From the NCBI RefSeq assembly GCF_006538885.1, contig NZ_BJLY01000003.1, positions 372,001 to 436,000 of the forward strand: a stretch of 64,000 bases of DNA, written 5' to 3'. The notes under the pieces are model-generated. The model did not search any database and was not told the DNA's origin. It saw only the letters and a list, made by a program, of their open reading frames with translations. Made by a program: the position numbers and the translations under genes. This stretch comes from Gluconobacter roseus NBRC 3990. Its GTDB lineage: Bacteria; Pseudomonadota; Alphaproteobacteria; Acetobacterales; Acetobacteraceae. Position 1 is the first letter of the stretch; every line of letters begins with the position of its first letter. This document shows, one piece after another, positions 8,850 through 18,002 of this stretch.

Positions 8850-9356
8850 ATGATTCAGGGTGAGACAAGGATTCAGACGGATATCGGCCCGGCCATGCAG
8901 ACCGCGTTGCAGGCCGCGCGCGAGGCGGCATCGTGCGGGGAAGTACCGGTGGGCGCGGTCGTGCTCGGCCCCGACGGAAGCGTTCTGGCCATTGCACGCA
9001 ATCATGTGGAAAGCGCGCATGATGCCTCCGCCCATGCCGAACTTCTGGCCATGCGCGAGGCGGCCGCGCGTCTGAAAAGCCCGCGCCTGACGGACTGCAC
9101 CTTGGTCGTGACGCTGGAGCCGTGCCCGATGTGCGCAGCCGCGATTGTACATTTCCGGATCGGGCGGGTCGTGTTCGGGGCCTATGATCCCAAGGGTGGC
9201 GGCGTGGAACATGGGCCGCGTATTTTCGAGCGTCCGTCCTGTCTGCACCGCCCGGAAGTGATCGGCGGCGTGTGCGAGCGGGAGGCGTCGGAGATGCTGA
9301 AAGCGTTTTTCCGCAGGCTGCGCATTCCAGCCGGAACCCGTGTTTCAGAGGGCTGA
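8850..9356 (+). CDS. tadA: tRNA-specific adenosine deaminase TadA
   Basis: Zinc enzyme that deaminates A34 to inosine in the tRNA-Arg anticodon. The 168-residue protein has the cytidine/deoxycytidylate deaminase signature: HAE (in AHAELLAMREAA) with the catalytic Glu, and PCPMCAAAI with the two zinc Cys residues; EVPVGAVV near the N-terminus is typical of TadA. The first ATG at 8850 gives a 15-residue extension ahead of a second in-frame ATG at 8895, which matches family length better; neither has a clear ribosome-binding site. A guanine or cytosine deaminase is a less likely alternative. Confidence 0.9.
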   Translation: MIQGETRIQTDIGPAMQTALQAAREAASCGEVPVGAVVLGPDGSVLAIARNHVESAHDASAHAELLAMREAAARLKSPRLTDCTLVVTLEPCPMCAAAIVHFRIGRVVFGAYDPKGGGVEHGPRIFERPSCLHRPEVIGGVCEREASEMLKAFFRRLRIPAGTRVSEG

Positions 9357-9474
9357 ATTCACAGTCCGTCATGAACTTACGGATGTTTCACACGCCGGTC
9401 AGCTTGCGGAACGGGAACGGGGTCCATAGTTCAACGCTATAGCCATGATGTTTTCGTAACCAGTCGGGATTGAC

Positions 9475-11034
9475 ATGACCTCACGTTTTCGCGCGTCCCT
9501 CTCCGCCCTCGCTGCCACCACGATGCTGGTTTCGGCGCCGTTCGCTTTCGCGGACACGCCCTCGGCCGCCCCCCAGGCCGGTGCTACGACAGCCGCCAGC
9601 GGAGCCATCAAGCCGCAGACGGGCGTTCAGACGCTTCCCAATTTCGTCAATCTCGTCAAACAGGTGAAGCCTGCCGTCGTCTCCATCACGTCCCACATCA
9701 AGGCGGATGTGGCCGATGAAGAGGAAAACGGCCCGGGCGGTGGCGGCGGACAGGGCGGCGGCATGCCGTTCCCGTTCCCCTTTCCGTTCCAGATGATGCC
9801 GCAGCAGCAGCCTAACCGCACGGTCGAGGCCCGCGGCTCGGGATTCATCATCTCGTCTGACGGCTATGTCGTGACCAACAACCACGTCGTGAACGGCGCG
9901 ACCAAGGTGACGGTCACCCTCGATGACGGCACCACGCTGCCCGCCAAGATCATCGGTCGCGACCCCAAGACGGACGTGGCGCTGCTGCGCGTCAAGCCGA
10001 CCGGCAAGCTGCCGTTCATTGAGCTTGGCGATTCCGATGAAGTCCAGCCGGGCGAGTGGGTTATTGCCGTGGGCAACCCTTATGGTCTGGGCGGTACGGT
10101 GACGGCGGGTATCGTTTCCGCGCTGGGCCGTGACCTGCATTCGGGCGCCTATAACGACTTCATTCAGGTCGATGCGCCGATCAATCACGGCAACTCGGGT
10201 GGTCCGCTGTTCACGCAGGACGGCAAGGTCGTGGGCATCAACTCCATGATCATCTCGCCGAACGGCGGTGGCTCGATCGGTATCGGCTTTGCGATCCCGT
10301 CCGACACGGTCAGATCCGTCGTGAGCCAGCTTGAAAAGACCGGTCATGTCACGCGCGGCTATCTGGGTATCGAAGGTCAGGACATCTCGCCCACCATGGC
10401 GCAGGCCCTGAACCTTCAGTCCCCGGAACCAGGTGCTCCGCCGCGTGGCACGCTGGTGGCCTCGGTCTCCAAGGGTAGCCCGGCCGAGAAGGCTGGTATC
10501 AAGAGCGGCGACGTCGTGACCACGCTGAACGGCAAGCCGATCAAGAACGGTCATGATCTCGCGGTGAAGGTCGTTTCCATCGCGCCGGGCACGCCCGCGA
10601 CGCTCGGGCTGCTGCGTGACAGCAAGCCGATGACGGTGAACTTCACGGTCGGCAACCTGTCCGCCCAGGATCACGCCTCGGGCGATGCTACCGACAGCGC
10701 ACAGTCCGGTGCGGGCAAGCTGGGCGTGTCCCTGGCCTCGCTGACACCGCGGGCACGTCAGGAGCTGGGTCTTGATGACAGCGTGCAGGGTGCAGTTGTG
10801 GCCGATGTCGTGCAGGGTTCCCCGGCCGATCAGTCCGGTATCCGCCCGGGCGACATCATCGTGGCCGTCGGCAATCACGTCACGCCGTCGCCCAAGGCCG
10901 TTGTGGCGCAGGTGCATGAGGCGCTGGGTCGCAAGCAGCCGCCGCTTCTGCGGATTCTGCGTGACGGACAGCAGCTTTTCGTTGCTGTCTCTCCGAACGG
11001 CTCTGACGACGACAGCTCCGACGACGCCCAGTAA
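9475..11034 (+). CDS. degP: Periplasmic serine protease of the DegP/HtrA (Do) family
   Basis: Envelope quality-control protease and chaperone. The 519-residue precursor has a signal peptide (about 1-26, ending AFA), a Gly- then Pro/Phe-rich loop (about 85-110), a trypsin-like domain with catalytic triad His137 (NNHVVNG), Asp167 (KTDVALL) and Ser241 (GNSGGPL), and two PDZ domains (about 295-390 and 415-505, each with a GD(V/I) carboxylate loop region). This is the full DegP/MucD layout. A strong terminator follows. No regulator gene is adjacent. Confidence 0.94.
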   Translation: MTSRFRASLSALAATTMLVSAPFAFADTPSAAPQAGATTAASGAIKPQTGVQTLPNFVNLVKQVKPAVVSITSHIKADVADEEENGPGGGGGQGGGMPFPFPFPFQMMPQQQPNRTVEARGSGFIISSDGYVVTNNHVVNGATKVTVTLDDGTTLPAKIIGRDPKTDVALLRVKPTGKLPFIELGDSDEVQPGEWVIAVGNPYGLGGTVTAGIVSALGRDLHSGAYNDFIQVDAPINHGNSGGPLFTQDGKVVGINSMIISPNGGGSIGIGFAIPSDTVRSVVSQLEKTGHVTRGYLGIEGQDISPTMAQALNLQSPEPGAPPRGTLVASVSKGSPAEKAGIKSGDVVTTLNGKPIKNGHDLAVKVVSIAPGTPATLGLLRDSKPMTVNFTVGNLSAQDHASGDATDSAQSGAGKLGVSLASLTPRARQELGLDDSVQGAVVADVVQGSPADQSGIRPGDIIVAVGNHVTPSPKAVVAQVHEALGRKQPPLLRILRDGQQLFVAVSPNGSDDDSSDDAQ

Positions 11035-11065
11035 GTCAGGCGTTCAGGCTGGATAAGTCCTGAAA

Positions 11066-11097
11066 GGCGGGAAGGGTCAGACCTTCCCGCCTTTTTT
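11066..11097 (+). terminator. Strong rho-independent terminator after the DegP-like gene
   Basis: A perfect 10-bp stem (11066-11075 with 11082-11091), six-base loop and six T residues. It lies 32 bases past the protease stop and before the convergent flippase gene. Confidence 0.92.
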
Positions 11098-11129
11098 ATG
11101 TCTGTGCCCGGCGGCTGCCAGACAGAAGC

Positions 11130-12440
11130 TCAGGCCTTCGATTTGCCGATGCGGTCGTAAAAGAACCAGACGCCAAGGATCTGTGACAGCAGGATGGTCG
11201 CGTTGCAGACCGCCGTGGACAGGCACGCTCCGGCCAGTCCGAAATGCCGGGTCAGGACGTAGAGCGCAGGGAAATAGACCGCCATGACGGCCGTACGGCT
11301 CTTCATGAGAAATTTCACATGCCCGACCACGATCAGCAGCGGCTCCAGCGGGATGACCAGCAGGCTGAACACCGCCGCCAGTAGCATGATGGAAATATAG
11401 AGCGACGTGTGATGCACATGGACGTGCAGCAGGAAGCGGAAGATCGTCGAGCCGAAAAATGCTGACAGCAGCAGAAGCGCGAGGGACAGCGCACTCAGGA
11501 CGCCGAACATCTTCCACGTCACGCGCTTGAGGCCGCGCCAGTCCTGCCGGTCCCGCATCCGGACCAGTTCGGGATAGAGCACGGGCGAAATGAGCTGCGC
11601 GGGGGTCACGATCCCGTCCGCAATCTGGCGGCAGACGCGGAAGACGGCCGCTTCGGCCGGTCCGAGCCCGTTACCGACCAGCAGGGTCGCCACATGCCCC
11701 GAAATGTTGCCCAGCGTCTGGTTGACGCTGGCGGCGCGTGTGAACTGCCACATGCCCGGAAGCTGCCAGCGCCAGTGCCGGAACGCCCGGAAATACCGGA
11801 ACTGGAATTTCCGGCGCAGGATATCCAACGCGTAATGGATGTAGAATCCGTAATCGATGATGATCGTCATCGCCCAGATGAACAGGAAGTATCCGAGCTT
11901 CAGGTGCAGGACATAGCCTATGATGACGCCGAGCGTCTTGGCGAGGGCCGCACAGCTGTCGATGATCGGGACGAGATGGAATTTCCCCGCCATCCTGAGG
12001 ATGCCGTTCGCCCAGCCGGAATACATCAGCGGGCTGACGAACATGTACAGGTCGGCCAGAAACCGCACATGCGCGGACCAGTGCGCGGTGTGTCCGTAGA
12101 TCTGCACGCCCACCAGCCCGAACACGATGGCACAGGCCGCCGAGATCGTGTCGAGGCGGATGCAGAAATGGATCACCCGGTGCAGGAGATCCGTATCACC
12201 ATTGCCGAAGCTCTCACTGCCGAAACGGATCAGTGTCTGCCAGGACTGCATCCGCGACAGGACCGAACTGGTCGAGGCCAGCGAATGGATCAGGAACAGC
12301 AGCCCGAAATCGGACAGGCCCAGCGCCCGGACGGCCAGCGCAATATAGATGAAACTGCACAGCGCATTGGCGATGCGGCCCAGGGTGAGAACACTGACAT
12401 TTTTGAAAATGGATCTGAAAACGGAGCGTTCGCCGGACAT
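11130..12440 (-). CDS. Polysaccharide/lipid-linked oligosaccharide flippase-like membrane protein (Wzx/MATE-like)
   Basis: A 436-residue polytopic inner-membrane protein with about 12 hydrophobic segments and the N-terminal pattern of polysaccharide biosynthesis flippases (NVSVLTLGRIANALCSFIYIALAVRALGLSDFG). Such proteins move undecaprenyl-linked glycans across the inner membrane. ATG 12440 is preferred over GTG 12458 because AAGG sits five bases before it. The divergent neighbour resembles a CDP-glycerol glycerophosphotransferase, so both may serve a surface polymer, but no wzy, wzz or other glycan genes are adjacent. Confidence 0.8.
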   Translation of the reverse strand: MSGERSVFRSIFKNVSVLTLGRIANALCSFIYIALAVRALGLSDFGLLFLIHSLASTSSVLSRMQSWQTLIRFGSESFGNGDTDLLHRVIHFCIRLDTISAACAIVFGLVGVQIYGHTAHWSAHVRFLADLYMFVSPLMYSGWANGILRMAGKFHLVPIIDSCAALAKTLGVIIGYVLHLKLGYFLFIWAMTIIIDYGFYIHYALDILRRKFQFRYFRAFRHWRWQLPGMWQFTRAASVNQTLGNISGHVATLLVGNGLGPAEAAVFRVCRQIADGIVTPAQLISPVLYPELVRMRDRQDWRGLKRVTWKMFGVLSALSLALLLLSAFFGSTIFRFLLHVHVHHTSLYISIMLLAAVFSLLVIPLEPLLIVVGHVKFLMKSRTAVMAVYFPALYVLTRHFGLAGACLSTAVCNATILLSQILGVWFFYDRIGKSKA

Positions 12441-12512
12441 GTGGGCCTTACTGACCACAAAGCCCCCGTACTGTCCATGCCGGTAGCGGAATGTCGCGCC
12501 CGAGGAAGGTCC

Positions 12513-12540
12513 TTGACAGGGTGAGGGCAGGAACTATGAA
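12513..12540 (+). promoter_or_regulatory. Predicted sigma-70 type promoter
   Basis: A consensus TTGACA (12513-12518), 16-base spacer and TATGAA (12535-12540) point at the glycerophosphotransferase-like gene, leaving an untranslated leader of roughly 130 bases. This is the best -35/-10 match I noticed in the divergent gap 12441-12675. Confidence 0.5.
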
Positions 12541-12675
12541 GAATTTGTTACACATATCGCTGCCAGGATTTCTGCAGATGGAGATCTCGCGGCGATCCGT
12601 CTTCTCCTGAAGGCCCTTATTCGGAAAAGCACAGGCTCAAAGCCCGTTTTTCAGGCAGGACGCAGCAGATCAGTC

Positions 12676-13791
12676 ATGAAAATCGCCTTCATTTATATTG
12701 CCGAGCCTTACCAGTGCTACCACACGGCTTCTGTTGCCAGCGCACTGGCCGCGCTTCCGGGTCATGAGGTGGTGGAGTATTACAGCTTCCCTGAAACGGT
12801 GGATCATCTGCGGCGCATCCGTCAGGCTCTGGACGTTCCCGACCTGCCGCTGAAAGCCTTTCCGAAATCTCTGAAAGCCCGCCTTCTGAAGCGCGCAAGG
12901 CGGCTCGATCAGGAACGGCTTGTGGTGCTGCGGGAGAATATTGCCGAGCTGAACCAGTATGATGCTGTCGTGGCGACGGAATATACCGGTGGTGTGCTCA
13001 GGGAGATGGGACTGTCCGGCCCAAAGCTCATTCTGCTCATGCATGGCGCCGGGGACCGCTACGTCAATGACGAGCATCTCGTGCGCGAGTTCGATCTGAC
13101 GCTTGTTCCCGGTCCCAAGATCGCGAGCTATTTTCAGGACAAAGGACTGCTACAGCCGGAAACCACACGGATTGTCGGCTATCCGAAGTTCGATGTGTTC
13201 GAGGCCGTACAGCGGGAAAAGACGGTCTCGTTCGCAAATGGGCGCCCGTTTGCGCTGTATAATCCGCATTATCAGCGCAAACTGACCTCAGCCTCAGGCT
13301 GGATGACGCCACTAATCCGGGGCTTCAAGGCCCAGAATGATTACAATCTGGTTGTGGCACCGCATATCAAGACTTTCCACAGGGGCTTCGGCATCCGCGA
13401 ACGCCAGCTCAAACGCCAGCGCAGTCCGGAAGTGATGGTCGATACGGGGTCGTCCGCCATGCTGGACATGACCTACACGTCCCAGGCCGCGCTCTATATC
13501 GGTGATGTCAGCAGTCAGGTTTACGAGTTTCTGGCCATCCCGCGTCCCTGCGTCTTTCTGAACCCGCGAAAGCTCCCCTGGCAGGATGATCCGTATTTCC
13601 TGCACTGGATGCTCGGGGAGGTGGTGGAGGATCTTGATGATCTCATGCCCGCCATCGCCCGCGCAAAGGAGCGTCACACGGTCTATCGGCCCGCACAGGA
13701 AAAACTGTTTCGCGAGACCTTTGGCGAGCCCCTGCTCGGAGCGTCGCAGCGGGCCGCCGATGCCATCGCGCAGTTCATGGTCGCGGCCTGA
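12676..13791 (+). CDS. CDP-glycerol:glycerophosphotransferase-like GT-B protein
   Basis: A 371-residue protein with two Rossmann-like halves, no signal peptide and no obvious membrane anchor. The C-terminal region with HIKTFHRGF and DVSSQVYEFLAIPRPCVFLNP resembles the CDP-glycerol glycerophosphotransferase family (typical SDYSS...FDFLxxxKPxxF), and NPHYQRK matches the nucleotide-proximal segment. These enzymes transfer glycerol-phosphate or other polyol-phosphate units to cell-surface polymers, so a role in capsule or LPS decoration is plausible. The donor is unknown. A good promoter lies upstream; the flippase-like gene is divergent. Confidence 0.65.
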   Translation: MKIAFIYIAEPYQCYHTASVASALAALPGHEVVEYYSFPETVDHLRRIRQALDVPDLPLKAFPKSLKARLLKRARRLDQERLVVLRENIAELNQYDAVVATEYTGGVLREMGLSGPKLILLMHGAGDRYVNDEHLVREFDLTLVPGPKIASYFQDKGLLQPETTRIVGYPKFDVFEAVQREKTVSFANGRPFALYNPHYQRKLTSASGWMTPLIRGFKAQNDYNLVVAPHIKTFHRGFGIRERQLKRQRSPEVMVDTGSSAMLDMTYTSQAALYIGDVSSQVYEFLAIPRPCVFLNPRKLPWQDDPYFLHWMLGEVVEDLDDLMPAIARAKERHTVYRPAQEKLFRETFGEPLLGASQRAADAIAQFMVAA

Positions 13792-13797
13792 GCGCCC

Positions 13798-15156
13798 TCA
13801 ACATTCGGGGAAATTGACTGCCAGACCGCCGAGAGACGTTTCCTTATAGCGGTGGTTCATGTCGCGGCCCGTCTCGGCCATCGTGCGAATGACCTGATCG
13901 AGCGAGACGTGATGCGCTCCATCCCCATGCATGGCGAGGGAGGCCGCATTGATGGCCTTGATCGCGCCGAAGGCATTGCGCTCGATACACGGGATCTGCA
14001 CCAGCCCCGCCACCGGGTCGCAGGTCATGCCCAGATGATGCTCCATTCCGATCTCGGCCGCGTTCTCCACCTGAAGTGGCGTGGCGTCCAAAGCCCCTGC
14101 CAGCCCGGCTGCAGCCATCGAAGACGCCACCCCGACTTCGCCCTGACACCCGACTTCCGCGCCTGAAATTGACGCATTGAGTTTGAACAGCCCGCCAATG
14201 GCCGCGGCAGTCAGCAGGAACCGGCGCTGCCCGTCGAGCGAATATTCGGGACAGAACTCGCGGTAATAGCGCAGCACGGCCGGAATCACGCCCGCCGCCC
14301 CGTTGGTGGGGGCCGTCACGACGCGCCCACCGGCGGCGTTTTCCTCGTTCACGGCAATGGCGAACAGGCTGATCCAGTCCATGATCCCGTGCGCGGAGGG
14401 CTGGTTGCTACGGCGCTGTTCCTGAAGCCGTTCATACAGTGCCGCCGCCCGCCGGCGCACGTTCAGCCGACCCGGCAACGTGCCCGAACGGTGCAGCCCG
14501 GCCTCCACGCAGTCCATCATCACGGCCACGATCTGGTCCAGATATGCTTCGACCTCGGCACGCGGCCGCAGCACGCTCTCATTGGCCAGAACCACACCCG
14601 CAATATCGAGTCCTGTTTCCTGCGTGCGGGTCAGGAGTTCCGCGCCGCTGGTGAAGTCATACGGCATGTCGGGCTGGGCATAGGTCGCGGTTTCGGTCGC
14701 CTGTTCGGGAACGATGAACCCGCCACCCACCGAACAGAACCGCGCACAGGCCAGCAGGCGGTCTTCGGCATCGAACGCCTCGAACTGGAGCGTGTTGGGA
14801 TGAACCGGTGGGATGGTCGTCGTGTCGAGAACGATGTCAGTTTCCGGATCAAACGGCATGGGATGACCGTTGAATGGAATCAGATGTCTGTCGGTGACGG
14901 ACTGCACGATGCTGTCCGCAAGTGCTGGGTCCATCGTGTCGGGCTTTTCTCCCGCCAGCCCGAGAATGACGGCCCGGTCCGTCGCATGTCCGCGCGCGGT
15001 CCAGGCCAGCGAGCCGTACAGCGTAACGCGAAGACGGGCCACATCCGGCATATGAAGCAGGCTGTCCGCGAACCGGGCCGCCGCACGCATGGGGCCAACG
15101 GTATGCGAGGAGGACGGCCCGATCCCGATCTTGAACAGGTCAAAGAGGCTGATCAT
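13798..15156 (-). CDS. sdaA: L-serine ammonia-lyase (L-serine dehydratase), iron-sulfur type
   Basis: Converts L-serine to pyruvate and ammonia with a [4Fe-4S] cluster. The 452-residue single chain joins the beta domain (N-terminal [19 protein letters not shown]) and alpha domain. Conserved motifs include [26 protein letters not shown] and [18 protein letters not shown] with the cluster cysteines. Its start codon directly abuts the stop of the threonine aldolase (TGA-ATG), so the two amino-acid degrading enzymes form an operon: threonine to glycine plus acetaldehyde, serine to pyruvate. Confidence 0.95.
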   Translation of the reverse strand: MISLFDLFKIGIGPSSSHTVGPMRAAARFADSLLHMPDVARLRVTLYGSLAWTARGHATDRAVILGLAGEKPDTMDPALADSIVQSVTDRHLIPFNGHPMPFDPETDIVLDTTTIPPVHPNTLQFEAFDAEDRLLACARFCSVGGGFIVPEQATETATYAQPDMPYDFTSGAELLTRTQETGLDIAGVVLANESVLRPRAEVEAYLDQIVAVMMDCVEAGLHRSGTLPGRLNVRRRAAALYERLQEQRRSNQPSAHGIMDWISLFAIAVNEENAAGGRVVTAPTNGAAGVIPAVLRYYREFCPEYSLDGQRRFLLTAAAIGGLFKLNASISGAEVGCQGEVGVASSMAAAGLAGALDATPLQVENAAEIGMEHHLGMTCDPVAGLVQIPCIERNAFGAIKAINAASLAMHGDGAHHVSLDQVIRTMAETGRDMNHRYKETSLGGLAVNFPEC

Positions 15157-16221
15157 TCAGGCGGCAATCTCTGCCAGCAGCGCCTCGACGTCCTCTTCAC
15201 GGGTATAGAAGCTTGTCACAAGGCGGATCAGCGTGCCGGACACACCCTCGGGCGTCGGCCAGCGATAGAAAGCGTAGCCTGCGGCTTCCAACTCTGCGAC
15301 AAGGCGATCGGGCAGGATGACGAACACTTCGTTGCCTTGCGTCTCGAACGGAAGCTGGGCCCCGGCGTGACGGCGCAGGCTTTCGACAATGCGCTGCGCC
15401 ATGGCGTTGGCATGGGCGCTGTTCTTGAGCCACAGATCGTTTTCCAGCAGTGCCAGAAGCTGTGCGCTCAGGAACCGCGCCTTGGACCACAGATGGCCGC
15501 TGCGCTTGATGCGCCGCTCGAAATCCTTCAGCGCCGGGCGCGTGCGGTCATTGACGAAGAACACAACTGCTTCCGCCGCCATCGCCCCGCATTTCGTCCC
15601 GCCGAAAGACAGGACATCCACCCCGGTTTTCCATGTCGCTTCCGCTGGTGTGCAGCCCAGATGCGCGATGGCATTGCTCAGCCGCGAGCCATCCAGATGG
15701 ACGGGAATGTCGTGTTCATGGGCGATACTGCACAGCGCCGCCAGATCCTTCAGGGCATAGACCGTGCCCCATTCGGTGGCCTGCGTCAGGGACAGCGCTT
15801 GGATGGGCGGCTTGAGAATCCCGCCCTGCGCATTGGCGCGCAGACCCGTCCGCAGGGCCTCAGGGATCATCCGGCCATCAGCGGAGGGGAGGGTGACGAG
15901 CTTGGCGCCATGCATGAAAAATTCAGGCGCACCGCCCTCGTCATTGCTAATATGCGCGCTCTGGTCACATAGGACGGCGCCATAAGGGGCCACGAGCGCG
16001 GAGAGTGCAAGACTGTTGGCTGCCGTCCCCGTCATGATCGGGAAAACCCTGACCTCTGCTCCGAAAACTTCGCTGAAGCGTGCGTTCAGCGTCTGGCTCA
16101 TTGCATCGTCGCCATAGGAGCCAACGCAGCCCTCATTGGCGCGCATCATGGCGTCCATAACGGCGGGGCATGCGGGGGAAACATTGTCACTGGCGAAGTT
16201 CTTGCGTATTTCGTCGGTCAC
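15157..16221 (-). CDS. ltaE: Low-specificity L-threonine aldolase
   Basis: PLP enzyme that cleaves L-threonine/allo-threonine to glycine and acetaldehyde. FASDN near the N-terminus, the HLDGSRLSNA segment and the PLP lysine region LSFGGTKCGA are all diagnostic. I choose the GTG at 16221 because GAGGA lies seven bases upstream and it yields MTDEIRKNFASDN, the usual family N-terminus (354 residues); upstream ATG options (16293, 16344) would add an atypical Cys/Arg-rich leader and overlap the folD leader or start. Operon with sdaA. Confidence 0.92.
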   Translation of the reverse strand: MTDEIRKNFASDNVSPACPAVMDAMMRANEGCVGSYGDDAMSQTLNARFSEVFGAEVRVFPIMTGTAANSLALSALVAPYGAVLCDQSAHISNDEGGAPEFFMHGAKLVTLPSADGRMIPEALRTGLRANAQGGILKPPIQALSLTQATEWGTVYALKDLAALCSIAHEHDIPVHLDGSRLSNAIAHLGCTPAEATWKTGVDVLSFGGTKCGAMAAEAVVFFVNDRTRPALKDFERRIKRSGHLWSKARFLSAQLLALLENDLWLKNSAHANAMAQRIVESLRRHAGAQLPFETQGNEVFVILPDRLVAELEAAGYAFYRWPTPEGVSGTLIRLVTSFYTREEDVEALLAEIAA

Positions 16222-16304
16222 GAGACCATCCTCAATTCCTGCGACCGTTAAGGCCTGTCCGCAAGCGTAACTGAAACGCCTGCCTGTTGTCATCCGGAGA
16301 GCCC

Positions 16305-17222
16305 ATGAACACGTTGTCCCCCGAGAAGTCTTCCGATCCGGCATCCAAGATCATTGACGGCAAGGGTATCGCCCGCGCCCTGACCGATCAGGTGGGCCGC
16401 GAAGTGGCAAAATTCGTTGAGCAGGGCAATACCATTCCCGGTCTGGCCGTCGTTCTGGTGGGTAACGATCCGGCGTCTGAAGTCTATGTGAAGAACAAGG
16501 CGATCCAGACCCATCGCGTGGGCATGCGTTCCTTCATGCACATGCTCCCGCAGAGCACGTCGCAGGACGAACTGCTGGACCTGATCACCCAGCTCAACGC
16601 CAATCCGAAAATCCACGGCATTCTGGTGCAGCTGCCGCTCCCGGCGCAAATCGATCCGGTTGTGGTGACGAACGCCATTGCGCCGCATAAGGATGTCGAC
16701 GGTCTGGGTGAGGTCAATGCCGGCCGCCTGTCGCTCGGAATCGACGGAATCGTGCCCTGTACGCCGCTGGGCTGTCTGATGCTGCTCAAATCCGTCCATG
16801 AGGACATGACCGGCAAGCATGCCGTGGTGATCGGCGCATCCAACCTTGTGGGCAAGCCGATGGCGCAGCTTCTGCTCAAGGAGAACTGCACGGTCACGGT
16901 CGCGCATATCCATACGCGCAACACGAAGGAACTGGCCCGGGAAGCGGATATTCTGGTCGTGGCGACGGGCAAAAGCGGCTTGGTCCGCGGCGACTGGATC
17001 AAGCCGGGAGCCACCGTGATCGATGTTGGCATCACCCGTATTCCGGCCGAGAACGGCAAGACCCGTCTGGTCGGTGACGTGGCGTTCGATGAGGCGTTCC
17101 CGATCGCTGGTCACATCACGCCGGTTCCGGGCGGTGTGGGCCCCATGACCATTGCCTGTCTGCTGCACAACACGCTTCAGGCCGCCCGTGCGACGCAGGC
17201 CGTCGCGGAAGCATCTTCATGA
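16305..17222 (+). CDS. folD: Bifunctional methylenetetrahydrofolate dehydrogenase/cyclohydrolase FolD
   Basis: Interconverts 5,10-methylene-, methenyl- and 10-formyl-tetrahydrofolate with NADP. The 305-residue protein has the catalytic YVKNKAIQ lysine motif, QLPLP, DVDGLG, CTPLGC, the NADP-binding [14 protein letters not shown] and the C-terminal [15 protein letters not shown]. The ATG at 16305 fits family length and leaves a short gap to the divergent threonine aldolase start. The next gene, MetF-like, overlaps its stop by four bases (ATGA). Confidence 0.96.
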   Translation: MNTLSPEKSSDPASKIIDGKGIARALTDQVGREVAKFVEQGNTIPGLAVVLVGNDPASEVYVKNKAIQTHRVGMRSFMHMLPQSTSQDELLDLITQLNANPKIHGILVQLPLPAQIDPVVVTNAIAPHKDVDGLGEVNAGRLSLGIDGIVPCTPLGCLMLLKSVHEDMTGKHAVVIGASNLVGKPMAQLLLKENCTVTVAHIHTRNTKELAREADILVVATGKSGLVRGDWIKPGATVIDVGITRIPAENGKTRLVGDVAFDEAFPIAGHITPVPGGVGPMTIACLLHNTLQAARATQAVAEASS

Positions 17223-17971
17223 CCCGCGTTTCGGTCGAACTGGTTCCGCGCTCCGCAGAAGCTTTGCTGAGGGATGTGCAGACCGTGCGCGATGTCCTGC
17301 CGCAGGTCAGCACGCTGAATGTCCCGGATCTGATGCGCTTTGATCTGCGCAGCTATGACGCCGCCTCGCTGGTCACAAAGCAGACGCCATTCGAGGTCAT
17401 CCCGCATATCCGCGCCGTCGATATTGCACCGGGCGCGCCGCTGCCGGGTGCGGACCGTCCGGAACTGACGTCCATCCTCGTCGTCGCTGGCGATCCTCCG
17501 CCAGCTGGAAGCGACTGGAAGGTCTATCCCAACACATCCGCCCAGATCATTGAGCGCTATCGCCGCGAGGCGCCGCATCTGAAGGTCTATGCGGTGTTCG
17601 ACCCCTATCGTCGTGCGCCGTATCAGGAACTCGAGGACATTGCCCGCAAGCGCGATGCCGGGGCCTGCGGGTTCTTCGCGCAGCCGCTCTTCGATATTCC
17701 GATGCTCGAATACTGCATGGACTGGCTGCGGGACGACACGGTGTTCTGGGGCATTTCGCCCGTTCTGGGAGATAAATCCCGTCGCTACTGGGAGCGCGTG
17801 AACCATGTGGTCTTCCCGCGCGACTATGACGGAACGCTGGACGGCAACATCGCTTTTGCGCGCCGGATGCTGGGCGTTATCCGCGAGAAAAACGACAATG
17901 CGTATCTGATGCCGCTGAAAGTTGACCTGGCATCCTATCTGGGAGCGCTCAGCGATATTATAACGGGATAA
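17219..17971 (+). CDS. Short methylenetetrahydrofolate reductase-like protein (MetF family)
   Basis: A 250-residue protein with the TIM-barrel pattern of the FAD-dependent 5,10-methylenetetrahydrofolate reductase family: VSVELVP at the N-terminus (MetF has SFEFFPP), [12 protein letters not shown] (MetF GGDPP), FFAQPLFD (typical FxTQxxFD) and [11 protein letters not shown] (GIxPV). It is shorter than E. coli MetF (about 296 residues) and several positions of the canonical N-terminal FEFFPPK motif differ (VELVPRS), so activity is not certain. ATGA coupling to folD places it directly downstream in one-carbon metabolism: methylene-THF to methyl-THF. Confidence 0.75.
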   Translation: MTRVSVELVPRSAEALLRDVQTVRDVLPQVSTLNVPDLMRFDLRSYDAASLVTKQTPFEVIPHIRAVDIAPGAPLPGADRPELTSILVVAGDPPPAGSDWKVYPNTSAQIIERYRREAPHLKVYAVFDPYRRAPYQELEDIARKRDAGACGFFAQPLFDIPMLEYCMDWLRDDTVFWGISPVLGDKSRRYWERVNHVVFPRDYDGTLDGNIAFARRMLGVIREKNDNAYLMPLKVDLASYLGALSDIITG

Positions 17972-18002
17972 CATCGAACCACGAATGGAGGGTCCGTCCC
18001 GG

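Noticed and set aside
9481-10917. 478-codon minus-strand open frame
   Set aside because: Fully antisense to the DegP-like gene, with no recognisable domain and unusual His/Arg/Asp-rich composition.
14389-15972. 527-codon plus-strand open frame
   Set aside because: Antisense to serine dehydratase and threonine aldolase, both of which show family motifs; this frame shows none.
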